Of a stretch of DNA of 64,000 bases, positions 42,472 to 51,822 are shown one piece after another. Source of the DNA: Prorocentrum cordatum (Eukaryota > Sar > Dinophyceae > Prorocentrales > Prorocentraceae). Within the stretch, counting starts at the first letter, position 1, and each line of letters starts with the position of its first letter. The stretch lies in contig CAUYUJ010019627.1 in the NCBI GenBank assembly GCA_963575745.1, positions 689,453-753,452 of the forward strand, read 5' to 3'. The position numbers were made by a program, and so were the translations under genes. Below the pieces are notes generated by a model that ran no database searches, was not told where the DNA came from, and worked only from the letters and a program-made list of their open reading frames with translations.

Positions 42472-44410
42472 TCAGGTGCTGTGCTTCTGCGCCTCCTTGA
42501 GCATCCCCGCGATGGCCCTCGCCGCCGAGCTCGCATCCTTCTGGATGCTGATGGCCTCGTCCTGCGTGATCGTCAACGCCACGCCGCTGTGCACGCGCTT
42601 CTGCGCCACCGCCTTCATGACTGCCACAGACTTCCTCGCCGCCTTCGCGTTCTTCACAGCCCATGACGGCACCTTGTCCGCCTTCTCATGCTCGAGGTAC
42701 CCGTCCAGCTCTGTCTCGAGCCTCGTTGCGGTGCCGATCCACTTCAGCGCCAGGTTTTTCTCCTGCGTCTCCTTCTTGGCCTGCTCGGCCTTCTCCCTCG
42801 CTTCCTGTCGCCTCCGCTCCTTCTCAGCGTCCTTATCCCTGCGGAGCCTTCGGGGTTGTCCGAAAATGACAACACTTCGAGCCGAGCGAAATCAATAACC
42901 CGATCCGAACCTGAAGAGTTGAACGGAAACCGAAAACGAATGCGAAGCCCAGGCGACACCCCTGCGTTGAACCCCCAAACGGCCTGCTCTTGCTCCTGTC
43001 CTTGCTCTTGCCGCGGCTCTTGCTCCTGCCCTTGCGGCGGCTCTTGCTCCTGTCGCGGTCGCCGCGCGAGCGGCTCCTGCTGCGGTTGGTGTCGCGACGT
43101 CTGTCGCGGCGTCTGCTCCTGCTGTCGCGCCTGCCCCTGCTGTCGCGCCTGCTCATGCTGCGCCTCCTCCTCCTGCGGCTGTCAGACCTGCGCCTGCGGC
43201 GCCGCCTGGATCTGGACATGTCGCTCTCGTCGCTTCTGTCGCCCTTGTCGCCGCCGTGCTCTGCGACGCCCGTCGAGGCCGCTGCCCGCGGGCCGCTCTG
43301 CTTCGCCTGCGTCCTCTTATCGGTGTACAGCTCGTTGCGCACTGCGGCCTCCACTGTCTCGCTCCAGGCCGCCTCCAATTGCGGCCTGTGCGTCCACTCC
43401 CCGAGATCAGGGTTCCACCTCTTATCCTGCACATTATCTTCAATCTTTTTCGCGTCGAAGCCGTCGTGCGCCCACTTCCTCAGCGGAAGGTACTTGCCAC
43501 CCTTGCGGACGCGCTCCTCCTCCATCCGTTGGACAGTGATTGAGCTGACCACGAAGGCTTCAATGCGATCGAGGTTCGACAGCCCAGGATCTTCTGCCAG
43601 ATCCTTGTAGAACTGCTGCTTGAACTCACTCTTCATTTTGGCGAAACACTTTGGCGGCCACTGTCCGAACCTCCGAGAAAGGCGCACCCCGTTCGTGTTG
43701 CACGCGTCGCACTGGTAAGTCGACTGGCCCTTCGCCTTGATCCTGTAGTTGCACTCCTTTGCCGTGCGACAGCAGCGGTTGCAACGCACGATGCTATGCC
43801 CGATGCCATGCACATCCACGAACTCCCCTACCTGGGGAGCGCCTGCTGGCGGATCGTCCTGAGCTGCCTCCTCCTCCTCCGCCTGCGGCGCTGCCGCCTC
43901 GGGCGAGCGCTCCTCATTCTCAACCTTGGCTACCGCGCCCTGCGGTGGAGCCTCTTCCTCCTCAAGCTCACGCTTGGCACTCTCAAGCTCATCCTGTTTG
44001 ACGCCGAGCTCGGAACCAATCTCGTCGCCGCGCTCCTCGGAGCCCGATGCCGCCTCTGACGCTGCGTCGTCCGGCTCTGGTGGCAAAGCCGCTGCGCCCT
44101 GAGGAGGCAGTTCTTCGGCGGGAGCTGCGGCTGACGCAGCTTTGCGAGCCGTCCTCAACGCTGCGGGGTGCTTACCTTTGCCCTTGCCTTTGCTTTTCCC
44201 GCGTGCCTTCGGCGGCCCTGCGTCGGTCAATGCGAGCGGCGGCACAAGCTGTCCAGTCAGTGTCATCTGCGTCCCCGATAGCTTAGCTTTCCCACGGGGC
44301 TTCGCTGCGGGCGCCTTGGTCATCACTCCCTTGTTTTTCGGCCTGGCTGCTCCGAACATCACTGCCAGAGAATGCTGCTGGTGATCTTCAGCGGGCGGCG
44401 TCCCCGCCAT
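42472..44410 (-). CDS. Zinc-ribbon and RS-domain protein, 605 aa, two exons (element B)
   Basis: The ATG at 44,410 has MAGTPPAEDHQQHSLAVMFG. Residues to about 190 are Lys/Ala-rich then acidic. Around 205-245 the pairs CNRC and CDAC in VRCNRCCRTAKECNYRIKAK and STYQCDACNTNGVRLSRRFG look like a zinc-binding module. After a helical part, residues about 400-485 are a long RS/RD/SKS domain. A 121-bp intron fits at 42,959-42,839: donor CAGGG|GTGTCG, acceptor CTCCGCAG|GGATAAG. It restores STQG-DKDAEKERRRQEAREK and a coiled-coil C-terminus ending KDASSAARAIAGMLKEAQKH. RS domains usually mean an RNA-processing or nuclear-speckle role. The zinc module suggests nucleic-acid binding (inference). Confidence 0.65.
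42839..42959 (-). other. Intron of the 605-aa gene (GT-AG)
   Basis: The donor GTGTCGCC follows exon end ACGCAGGG. The acceptor is GGCTCCGCAG before GGATAAGGAC. Splicing completes the split codon GG|G and avoids an early stop. The intron is less GC-rich than the exons. Confidence 0.6.
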
Positions 44411-44514
44411 GGCGGCGTGACCGCCTTGGCACGCGAGAAGCCGCGCGTCGCGCGCGGCCCTGATGCCAAGATGAGCTGGACGCGAAGCGATGACGAAGAA
44501 AACGCGCGGTAAGT

Positions 44515-44680
44515 GAGGCGGGATAGCCGCCAGCGGAATAGCCGCTTCAAAGGTGGAGGGAGGGGTGGAGTGAGGTATGAAGGGGGCGGCATATCCGCCA
44601 GCGGACTCGCCGCTTGAGAGGGTGCAGGGGCGCGGCGAGGGAGGCGGATTGGCCGCCAGCGGACTAGCCGCTCGAAGCGT
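44515..44680. repeat. Family B hairpin cluster upstream of the 605-aa gene
   Basis: Hairpins of types GCGGGATAGCCGC, GCGGAATAGCCGC, GGCGGCATATCCGCC and GGCGGATTGGCCGCC, 105-270 bp upstream of ATG 44,410. Confidence 0.88.
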
Positions 44681-44750
44681 GGCGGACGCACGAGGTGATA
44701 CGGATACTGAAATGAATTGCGCGCAACATGACAACCACACAAAATTGACA

Positions 44751-44898
44751 TCATGTTATCATATGTTATCATATGTTATCAGGCGTGTGATAACACCATG
44801 CTAACACATGATAACACCTGATAACATGTTATCAGGTGTTATCAGGTGTTATCAGGTGTTATCAGGCGCGTGATAACATATGCTAACATATGATAACA
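44751..44898. repeat. Palindromic TGTTATC/GATAACA repeat
   Basis: A roughly 150-bp stretch of TGTTATCAGG-type 10-mers in one orientation and GATAACA-type in the other. Perfect palindromes such as GATAACATGTTATC (44,819-44,832) occur, and the whole can fold on itself. It is AT-rich within GC-rich DNA, between two element B genes. Confidence 0.92.
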
Positions 44899-45019
44899 GC
44901 CAACGTTTTTTTTGCCAGTGCATGGCGGCGGCGTAGCGGCACGTCCGCCGAGTTAGTTAAGCGGAGCAGCAGGGGCGGAGCGGCGCCCTGCGCTACCGAC
45001 CGCGGACGGCGCCGCGTGC

Positions 45020-45140
45020 TTCAAACCGCTGCCTGAGCGGCAGCGAAAAGACGGGCGAGCGCGGAAGCGAGGCGCGCTGCCTGAGCGGCAGCGAAGAGAC
45101 GGGCGAGCGCGCGCAATCGGGGCGCGCTGCCTGAGCGTCA
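45020..45140. repeat. Tandem repeat of about 50 bp with CTGCCTGAGCGGCAG hairpins
   Basis: Two full units and a partial third, each with GCTGCCTGAGCGGCAGCGAA then AGACGGGCGAGCGCG. The interval 45,140-45,580 has no gene I can support. Confidence 0.8.
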
Positions 45141-45584
45141 TCATATGCAAGGCGATGGGGGGGTGGGCGGACATGGCGATGCAGCACATCCAGAAAATAG
45201 CCGCACTCATTCTTATGCGGATGCAGTTTTCTCCACCCAGCCCTTTTGCCAAATCCCATCCAACCGCCCACCTGTCTTATCCGCCGAAGTTCCCTCACCT
45301 TCCTCCCGCTCCGCTCGTCCACTCGCCCCCATATCGCCTTGCATTGGGGGACGGCTACTCGGCCGCCTGCGTGGCCAAAATTCACCTCGGCGTGGCGGCC
45401 TTCACGAATTGAGTGCGGATGGAGTGTGTGGGGGTGTCCTAATTTGTTCTGACACAGGGGTGTGGATTGAAATTGCGTTGGAGGAGTGGGAGGGGGGCGT
45501 GTAGGGCCGACGCGTCGCGCCGCCTGCGCGAATGAGGCTACTGATGCTGAGGCGACATCAGTGCTGCCAGCCGTGCACCTGCAC

Positions 45585-46223
45585 CTACGAGGTCGCGTTG
45601 CGCACCAGCCAGCTCGCGAGCACGTCCTCGCACTCGGCGATGCATTGCTCCTCTTGGCGGAAAGCGTTCACCGCGCGCTCCGCTATCTGGGCGCACATCT
45701 GCGTCGCAGTACGCGCGCGGCGCAACGAGTCGAGCACAGCCTGGCACTGGGTGCCGTTGAGCACCACGATGCTATCGGGCGACATCTGGCTGGCCAACGC
45801 CGTGGACATCCTCATGCCCGCCGTGGCTGACGAAGCTGCGCCTGACGATCCGCTGCCCTCCGAGAACGCGTCCTTCAGCTGGTGCGAGCGCTCCACGCGG
45901 GATTGTGGAGGGATTGGCGCCAGCTCGACCTTCGGCGCCCCCTTGCGCCTTTTGGCGGAGCCCCAGTTGGCCTTCTCCTCCTCCCATTGGCGCCACTCCG
46001 CGAGGTCGACTTCCCACGAGTCGGCCTCGAGTGCGACAGCAGCTACCTCCGCTTCGTCCTCGCTCAAGTCGTGGTACGGCGACACGCGAAGGTGGTTCAC
46101 CAGCTTGTTCCTGGCCTCCTCCACTGTCTCTCCCTGGAACCACTTGCCGCCCCTTTTGCAGCTGCTGCTCTGTGGGCACTTGAAGCCGAACATGACGGTC
46201 TTCTCGCCCTGCTGGCCTGCCAT
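45585..46223 (-). CDS. 212-aa putative zinc-binding protein (element B)
   Basis: Intact frame from ATG 46,223. The N-terminus MAGQQGEKTVMFGFKCPQSS continues SCKRGGKWFQGETVEEARNK and LVNHLRVSPYHDLSEDEAE. Cys16, Cys22, His44 and His51 are spaced as in a C2H2-like zinc site, a pattern I associate with recurrent small dinoflagellate proteins (recollection, not checked). The middle is basic and Ser-rich. The C-terminal third is helical (QCQAVLDSLRRARTATQMCA). Probably a nucleic-acid-binding protein; the specific role is unknown. Confidence 0.6.
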   Translation of the reverse strand: MAGQQGEKTVMFGFKCPQSSSCKRGGKWFQGETVEEARNKLVNHLRVSPYHDLSEDEAEVAAVALEADSWEVDLAEWRQWEEEKANWGSAKRRKGAPKVELAPIPPQSRVERSHQLKDAFSEGSGSSGAASSATAGMRMSTALASQMSPDSIVVLNGTQCQAVLDSLRRARTATQMCAQIAERAVNAFRQEEQCIAECEDVLASWLVRNATS

Positions 46224-46364
46224 GGCGGCAGGGCGAGAAGTGCACGGCTAGCGCAGGGGCGGCGTGGGGCGCGAGCCTGTGCGCGCCTAGATTCGAGCCG
46301 ATACAGCGTCCCAACAACAAAAACATACATGTGTAAGAGGCGCGGTGGCATCGCACATTTCGGG

Positions 46365-46620
46365 ATGCCAGCAGGCGGCGGCGGCGGTTTAGCCGCCAAT
46401 GGAGGGCTCAGGGCGGCGTGGCCGCCAATGGGCGGTTTAGCCGCCAATGGGCGGCGTGGCCGCCAATGGAGGCTTCAGGGCGGTTTAGCCGCCAATGGGT
46501 GGCTCAGGGAAGGACTGGTGTTTTTTTTCCAACCGCATAGAACAAACCCGATGCGCCGATGCTCGTATCTGAACGGCGGTTGTCCGCCAGGCGGGGGGAG
46601 GCGGCGCGTCCGCCAATGAG
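46365..46620. repeat. Family B hairpin cluster upstream of the 212-aa gene
   Basis: At least seven hairpins (GGCGGTTTAGCCGCC, GGCGGCGTGGCCGCC, GGCGGTTGTCCGCC) with AATGGG or AATGGAGG spacers of 5-20 bp, 140-400 bp upstream of ATG 46,223. The rest of 46,620-46,776 has no gene. Confidence 0.92.
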
Positions 46621-46776
46621 ATAGATCGGCAACGAAGAGAGGGGAGGAGAGATGAGATGAGACGAGGCGGGGAGAGGCGGCGCGTCATGACGCGTCAGCG
46701 CGGATAGCTGCAACTATCCGCGCTCGAATTACGGAAGCTATGCACCCCAGCCCGCTTGCAGGTCCACGCGATCACC

Positions 46777-47821
46777 CTACAAGAAGACATCTCCGCGGGC
46801 GGGCGGGCGCGGCTTCGCTGGCGGTGGTGCCATCTTGCTTGTCGGCTGCAGCCGACGCCCTGCCCTCGGCTGCACCATGCTGGGCTTCCCTGCTGGCGGC
46901 TGCCTGGTCTTCGGCGGCGGCGGCCCCATGGTCTTCGGCGGCGGAGGCGGAACTGGAGGGTTCATATTGCCAGTCCTCCACGGCGCCTGCTGAGGCATCG
47001 TCTTGGGCAAGTTCGGCGCCATGGGCTCCCGATGCATCAGCTGAGGCTTGGGGACGTGCGCCTCGCGCACCCGCGGCGCTGCCTTGTTGCCGTGCAGCTT
47101 CGCGTACATCTCGCGCTTTGCGCCACCTCGGTTCCCCCAGCGCTTCGCATTGGCGCGCCACGCCTGGCCCTGCCACGTCTGCGGCCCGCCCATGGCGGGG
47201 CCAGGCGGGCCGCGGTCGCGGAACTTCTTGTAGTCGTACTTCATCTGGTACTCCTTGAGCACGGCGAGCACGGTCTCCGACCGCCAGTCGATGGGATTCC
47301 CAACGGGGTCGCTCAGCCAGGCTCGCAGCTGCGTCCTGAACGCCTCCACCGCGCTGGGATGCGCCTCCACCGCCTCGGGGGGCTCTTCCACCACAGGCGT
47401 CGCGCCCCGCATGTGCGACGCGAGCTCCTTCACGAGAGCCGAGGGCGGGAAAGGCCGCTGCCGCGGGTCCCGCGGCGGTGACGTCGGCCCCCGCCTGCGC
47501 GGCGGCGTCGACGGTGCCCGCGGGTGGCGCGGGCTGCGCGATCGCGCTGGCTGCGCCGCCAACGTGGGCGCGCTGGCTGGCCGACTGCCGCTGGCGGAGG
47601 AAGACCGATCCCCTGCGTTGTTGTCCACGCCCGCAAGGTCGGAGAGCAACTGCATCGCTGGCCCGAACATCTCCTGCGCCGAATCGCCAAAACAGTTCGA
47701 CCGAGAGCGGCCAGCCAGTTTCGCGTGCGATGCGCGCGTCCCTGGCTACCGCACGCGGGGCCACTTGTTTTGGCGATGCAGCTGCCTCCAACGCGTCGAA
47801 CGCGCTGCCGCTGTCTGCCAT
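46777..47821 (-). CDS. NPIDW-motif basic/proline-rich protein (element B)
   Basis: ATG 47,821 starts MADSGSAFDALEAAASPKQV. About 48 codons later the frame changes near 47,675 and continues EMFGPAMQLLSDLAGVDNNA. An AG acceptor-like GGCGCAG stands at the switch, so a very short intron or an indel is possible. The core AFRTQLRAWLSDPVGNPIDW, then RSETVLAVLKEYQMKYDYKK, is likely globular. The C-terminus is basic then Pro-rich (NPPVPPPPPKTMGPPPPKTR). A fragment of the core is duplicated at 42,139-42,001. Function unknown. Confidence 0.55.
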
Positions 47822-48384
47822 GGCCGCGGCCGCAGTGCGAGGCGCCGAGCGCGACGCGGTGGCTGCGGCGCAGCCTCGGCGCGCGGGCCCCAGCCCACGC
47901 GTCGGCGCGAAAGGGGGGGGCCGACCCCGCGCGGGCTCGCGGGCACCCGCGGGCCGCGGGCTTGAACCGAAATGGAATCGGACGCGGAAGCGAGACTTCG
48001 GGAGGAGGGGGAGGGGGTTGCCCATGGACCCATTGAAGTCTTGGAGCTCCTCGAGCCCTCGGGGGCCTCTCAGAAGGGCCCCGCTGGTTCTTGCGACGGG
48101 GTCTCGGGGGAGGGGGCAGAGTGAGGGTGGCATTGGGAACCAGAAATATAAGTGAACTGGTGTCCCTTTGAATGTGCAGGTCTTGGTTCACTTGTTTTCG
48201 TCGTTGAACGGGCGGTGGCAACGTCGGTGCCTTCGCGCGCGCCCATGCCATTCTGGGTGAACGCCTTCGCCGTTCGAGCAGTGGGCGTCTCCCCGACGTT
48301 AGTTGGCGTGGGATCCAGTGCCTGACAGCGGAGAGGGGGGCGCAGGGACGTGGCGCGGGGGCGCGGAGTGGGCCGATTAGGGGA

Positions 48385-48525
48385 GGGGGGCGGCGGCATG
48401 TCCGCCTGAAGGGCGGAGGAGCGCAAAGGGGTGGGGCGGGGGCGGCATGTCCGCCACGAGTTGGAAGGCGAGAAGGCTGCGCTACAAGGCGGCATATCCG
48501 CCACGAGGCGGCATATCCGCCACGA
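48385..48525. repeat. Family B hairpin cluster upstream of the NPIDW-type gene
   Basis: GGCGGCATGTCCGCC twice and GGCGGCATATCCGCC twice, 560-700 bp upstream of ATG 47,821. Between 47,821 and 48,385 no further gene is supported. Confidence 0.9.
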
Positions 48526-48779
48526 CCTTTTTGTTATCCCGAGGCCGCCCCGTTGGCCTGGAGAGTTGAAGAGTCGTAGCGCGAATTGCTCGCCGCGCGC
48601 CCTGGCGGCGAGCTCCTTCTTGACCAGCTCCTCCGCCTCCGCGATGGCCCTGGCCTCGGAGCGATCGGGCGCAACGAGGCAGCAGGGGGCGGAGGGGGCG
48701 TCGAGGCAGGGGCGAAAATGAAGAGAGCGCGGAGGAGGGCGTCGAGAAGGGCGTCGGTGAGAATCTGGCCTTGTCGGCC

Positions 48780-49538
48780 TCATCGCCCGCGATGTACTTC
48801 AGGCTGACGTTGCTGCCAGGGACGCCGACCCTGCCGCTGCGGAACTGCACCTGGGGGGCGGAGCAACGATGAACAGTCGCCTGAAAGGCGGCGGGCGCGC
48901 AAACTGCGACCCCAGCGGGGCTGCTGGGAATCGCCGCGCGCGCCCGACGCCTCATCGGTGGGAGGTTCAACCCCGCTCGCCAAGTTGCGTGTGGTCTGCA
49001 TCTCCCACCTCGGCTTCGCCCACTTGCGCTGCTTGTCCTTCCCAGCCGCGCCGTCCGTCTTCTTGCCCGTGGGGAGCGGCGTCTTCTTAGCCACGTTGCC
49101 CGTGGCAGGCGGCGTCGTCTTCTTTGCCGCGTTGTCATTGCCAGGCGGCGTCGTCTTCTTAGCAGCATTGCCCGTGGCAAGCGTGGGGGCCTTCACCGCC
49201 TCGGCGTTCTTTTTCGTCTTGACCGCCTTCGTCCTCTTATCCATGGCCGCGACCATGGCCAGAGCCGCCTCCGTCGGGGTCTTCTTCAGAGAGCCTGCGG
49301 CGATGCCGACCTTCTCAGCCTTGGGCGGCGGCGTCACGGCGACGATGCCGAAGTCGGAGTCGGAGTCGAGCTCGATCGGCAGCTCATGCTTCTTCTGCTT
49401 CTTCGCCGCGCGGCTCTTGCTGATCGAGGCCGTTTGGGCGGCGGCGGTGCTCGATAACGGCTGACAGTCGGCGGGTTTGCCGCCATCGTGTGCCGCCAGT
49501 TGCTGCGTCGACGGCGCATCCGAACTCCCCGCCGCCAT
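48780..49538 (-). CDS. Lysine-rich histone-like protein (element B)
   Basis: ATG 49,538 (MAAGSSDAPSTQQLAAHDGG). After a Ser/Thr/Gln-rich start and KKQKKHELPIELDSDSDFGI, there are repeats of NAAKKTTPPG, NAAKKTTPPA and NVAKKTPLPTGKK, a pattern typical of basic DNA-binding tails. The region ends KWAKPRWEMQTTRNLASG. A second exon or frame carries VQFRSGRVGVPGSNVSLKYI and AGDEADKARF near 48,850-48,760, so the gene probably has an intron around 48,960-48,870. One family B hairpin lies in the coding part (49,468-49,483). DNA-binding is inferred from composition only. Confidence 0.5.
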   Translation of the reverse strand: MAAGSSDAPSTQQLAAHDGGKPADCQPLSSTAAAQTASISKSRAAKKQKKHELPIELDSDSDFGIVAVTPPPKAEKVGIAAGSLKKTPTEAALAMVAAMDKRTKAVKTKKNAEAVKAPTLATGNAAKKTTPPGNDNAAKKTTPPATGNVAKKTPLPTGKKTDGAAGKDKQRKWAKPRWEMQTTRNLASGVEPPTDEASGARGDSQQPRWGRSLRARRLSGDCSSLLRPPGAVPQRQGRRPWQQRQPEVHRGR

Positions 49539-49670
49539 CGAAAGCTGGTGGTTCGAACCTGCTCGTTCTTGCAACGGCTCCTGCGGCTGCTGCGTCTGCG
49601 AGCGGTCGATCAGCTGGATGGCTGGGTTGGGCCAGCGGCCGCCGCTGCGCGAAAGCCCCACCTGAAATCA

Positions 49671-49684
49671 GGCGGATCACCGCC
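49671..49684. repeat. Family B hairpin upstream of the lysine-rich gene
   Basis: GGCGGATCACCGCC, 133 bp upstream of ATG 49,538. Confidence 0.85.
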
Positions 49685-49690
49685 GAACGA

Positions 49691-49741
49691 AAATATTCCC
49701 CCCCCCCCATCCCCCTAGGGGGATGGGGGGGGGGAATATTT
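49691..49741. repeat. 51-bp palindrome at the 3' end of the 313-aa gene
   Basis: AAATATT, C11, AT, CCCCC, TA, GGGGG, AT, G10, AATATTT: a near-perfect palindrome with at most one base length difference between the arms. Its outer base is the last base of the gene's stop codon. It could act as a 3' processing or termination hairpin, or be a small foldback insertion. Confidence 0.9.
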
Positions 49742-50682
49742 CACAACACGCCCTCCATCCAGGCATCCAGAAACGTACCCCGCGCCGATCCAGGAACCCA
49801 CCCCTCGACCCAATACCAGGTGTCCCGCGGGGGAATGCGTTCTGTTATTCCCCGTGGAGCCGTCGGCCAGCGCCCAGAGAACGAATCGGCCGCCGCGATG
49901 GGGAGGTGCTGCTGAGGAGAGCCGCCGCCTGGGCCGTGGGATGGCTGCAGCCCGCCGCGGGCGGGCGCAGGCGCGGGCAGCGCGAGGTGGCCGCTCTTCT
50001 TCCCTGCACGGAGATTAATCAGCTTCGCAATCGTCACCATCTCGACGGGATTTATCTGCGGCGCCGTCGCTCCAACACCTGGCGGGAAGGCGTCGACGTA
50101 CGTGATGGGGTACTGAGACTGGAGCCTCCCAGGCGTGATGGGGAGAGCCTGGATGCCATCCCTGGGCGGCGGCATCGTCGCCACGAGATTCTTGAACGAG
50201 GATTTCACTGTGGCCAGATATGACTGCAACAGCTCCCTCGTGATCTCGCCCGTCTCCACGCCTGTCTGCTTGCACACCAGCAACAAGAATGCTGCCATAT
50301 TGGCGGCCGTCGGGCAGCTCGGATGCCTCAGGCCAAGCGCCCCGAGGTGCTCTGAGAACGCCGCCATCTTGGCAGTGAAGCCCGAATGCGGCGAGAGCAC
50401 GAACTCCCACAACTGAGGCGTCAGAAATTCAATGAACCCCTCGTAGTTCTGGAGCTTCCTCCCCTGCAGGCTGCCCGACGACAGAGCCTGCAAGAAGTCT
50501 CCCAGCTCGGACTGCGCCCACCCCACGCCGCCGCCCAAAGCAGCAAACTGCGCACTCTGGAGCTGCGACCAGCGCTGGGACGTCGCCGCCTGGATGCAGG
50601 CAGGAAGGTGCTCCGTCGCACTGCCGCGCGCTACGAACGCCGCCCGCGCCTCCTCCAGGCGGCCTCGAAGGATGCCCTCCAT
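49741..50682 (-). CDS. 313-aa protein of unknown function (element B, first gene)
   Basis: Intact frame from ATG 50,682 (MEGILRGRLEEARAAFVARG) to a TGA at 49,743-49,741. The N-terminal two thirds are mostly helical and of normal composition (LWEFVLSPHSGFTAKMAAFS; LLQSYLATVKSSFKNLVATM). The tail is Gly/Pro-rich and ends RDTWYWVEGWVPGSARGTFL. As the gene nearest the right TIR on the coding strand, it would be first in a polycistronic transcript. I do not recognise a family. Confidence 0.6.
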   Translation of the reverse strand: MEGILRGRLEEARAAFVARGSATEHLPACIQAATSQRWSQLQSAQFAALGGGVGWAQSELGDFLQALSSGSLQGRKLQNYEGFIEFLTPQLWEFVLSPHSGFTAKMAAFSEHLGALGLRHPSCPTAANMAAFLLLVCKQTGVETGEITRELLQSYLATVKSSFKNLVATMPPPRDGIQALPITPGRLQSQYPITYVDAFPPGVGATAPQINPVEMVTIAKLINLRAGKKSGHLALPAPAPARGGLQPSHGPGGGSPQQHLPIAAADSFSGRWPTAPRGITERIPPRDTWYWVEGWVPGSARGTFLDAWMEGVL

Positions 50683-50814
50683 GGCAGCGATGCGGCGCGA
50701 CCGCGCGCCGAGCGGAGTGCGCGACTCCCCGCGCGCGCACGCCGCCCGAAGCCCTCGGAGGAGGGCTCGCCAAAAACGGATCGAGCCAACGCGCGTGCGA
50801 CGGACATATCCTAC

Positions 50815-50950
50815 TCCTGCTCTTCCTGCTCCTCCTCCTCCTCCCCCTCCTCCTCCTCCTCCTCCTCCTCCCCCTCCTCCCCCTCCTCCCCCTCCTCCTC
50901 CTCCTCCTTCTCCTCTTCCTCCTCTCCCTCCTCCTCCTCCTCCTCCTGGG
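50815..50950. repeat. CTC microsatellite (element B)
   Basis: (CTC)n with a few CCC and TTC interruptions, just upstream of the first gene. Confidence 0.93.
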
Positions 50951-51089
50951 TGAGGGGGGGCGCAGGGGGGAGAGGGTGTCGAAGGGGGGGCGGGGGAGGG
51001 GGTGCCGAAGGGTGCGCGGGGGGGAAGAAGAGAGCTATGGGGGAGGGTGGGTCAAGGAGAGGCCAGGGAGGGGAGGGGGGAAAGGGGTG

Positions 51090-51440
51090 GGCGGCTTGCC
51101 GCCGAGGGGGTGGAAGGAGGCGGCAAAGCAAGCCGCCGATAGGGCGGTTGGGAAGAAGCGGTTTCCCGCCACGAGGAGGAGAAGGCGGTTTGCCGCCAGA
51201 GGAGGAGTAGGCGGTTTGCCCCCAGAAGGGGTAGGCGGTTTGCCGCCAGAGGAGGAGAAGGCGGTTTGCCGCCAGAAGGGGTAGGCGGTTTGCCGCCAAA
51301 GGAGGAGAAAGCGGTTTGCCGCCAGAAGGGCGGTTTGCCGCCACGGAGGGGGAGAAGGCGGATTGCCGCCATGGGGGGGGGAGAAGGCGGATTACCGCCG
51401 ACGGAGGACGAGGCGACGGAGGAGAAGGCGGTGCGCCGCC
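51090..51440. repeat. Family B hairpin array upstream of the 313-aa gene
   Basis: About a dozen hairpins at 15-30 bp spacing, mainly GGCGGTTTGCCGCC, also GGCGGATTGCCGCC, GGCGGATTACCGCC and GGCGGTGCGCCGCC. Spacers are AGGAGGAGAA or AGAAGGGGTA-like. The loop base varies while the stem stays constant. Confidence 0.95.
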
Positions 51441-51589
51441 TAAGGAAAGGGGGGATAAGGGAGGGCCGAAGACACATGGATAAACATTTTCCTCCTTCCC
51501 TCCCCCCTCCCCGCGGGCATGCGCGCAGCCCGCAGCGCCGCGGCCGCGAGGTACAGCAAGTACCTGCGGCGCCTCGGTCCTGAACAACT

Positions 51590-51822
51590 GAACAACAACA
51601 ACAACGGAAATTCAATGGATTTCAAAAAAGTTAAGAATAAAAAATACGCAAATGATTAGCAAAAACACGAATATGTTCAGCCCCATCGACTTAGCAGAGA
51701 TATCTAACTTAGTATATTACTTACATCTACACTTACAAACACCATAAGTATTGCATATGCACACATGAGATGCGCGATCAACAAGTGTACGTTCTATGGC
51801 TTAACTAAGATTATGTAAGATG
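51590..51822. other. AT-rich right end of element B
   Basis: About 230 bp of AT-rich DNA with CAGCCCCATCGACTTAGCAG at 51,679-51,698, the inverted partner of the left-end motif. No coding capacity. Confidence 0.7.

Noticed and set aside
51090-51440. CRISPR-like array of short repeats
   Set aside because: The repeats are hairpins 14-15 bp long with near-identical purine-rich spacers of unequal length, there are no cas genes, and the setting is a eukaryotic-type genome.
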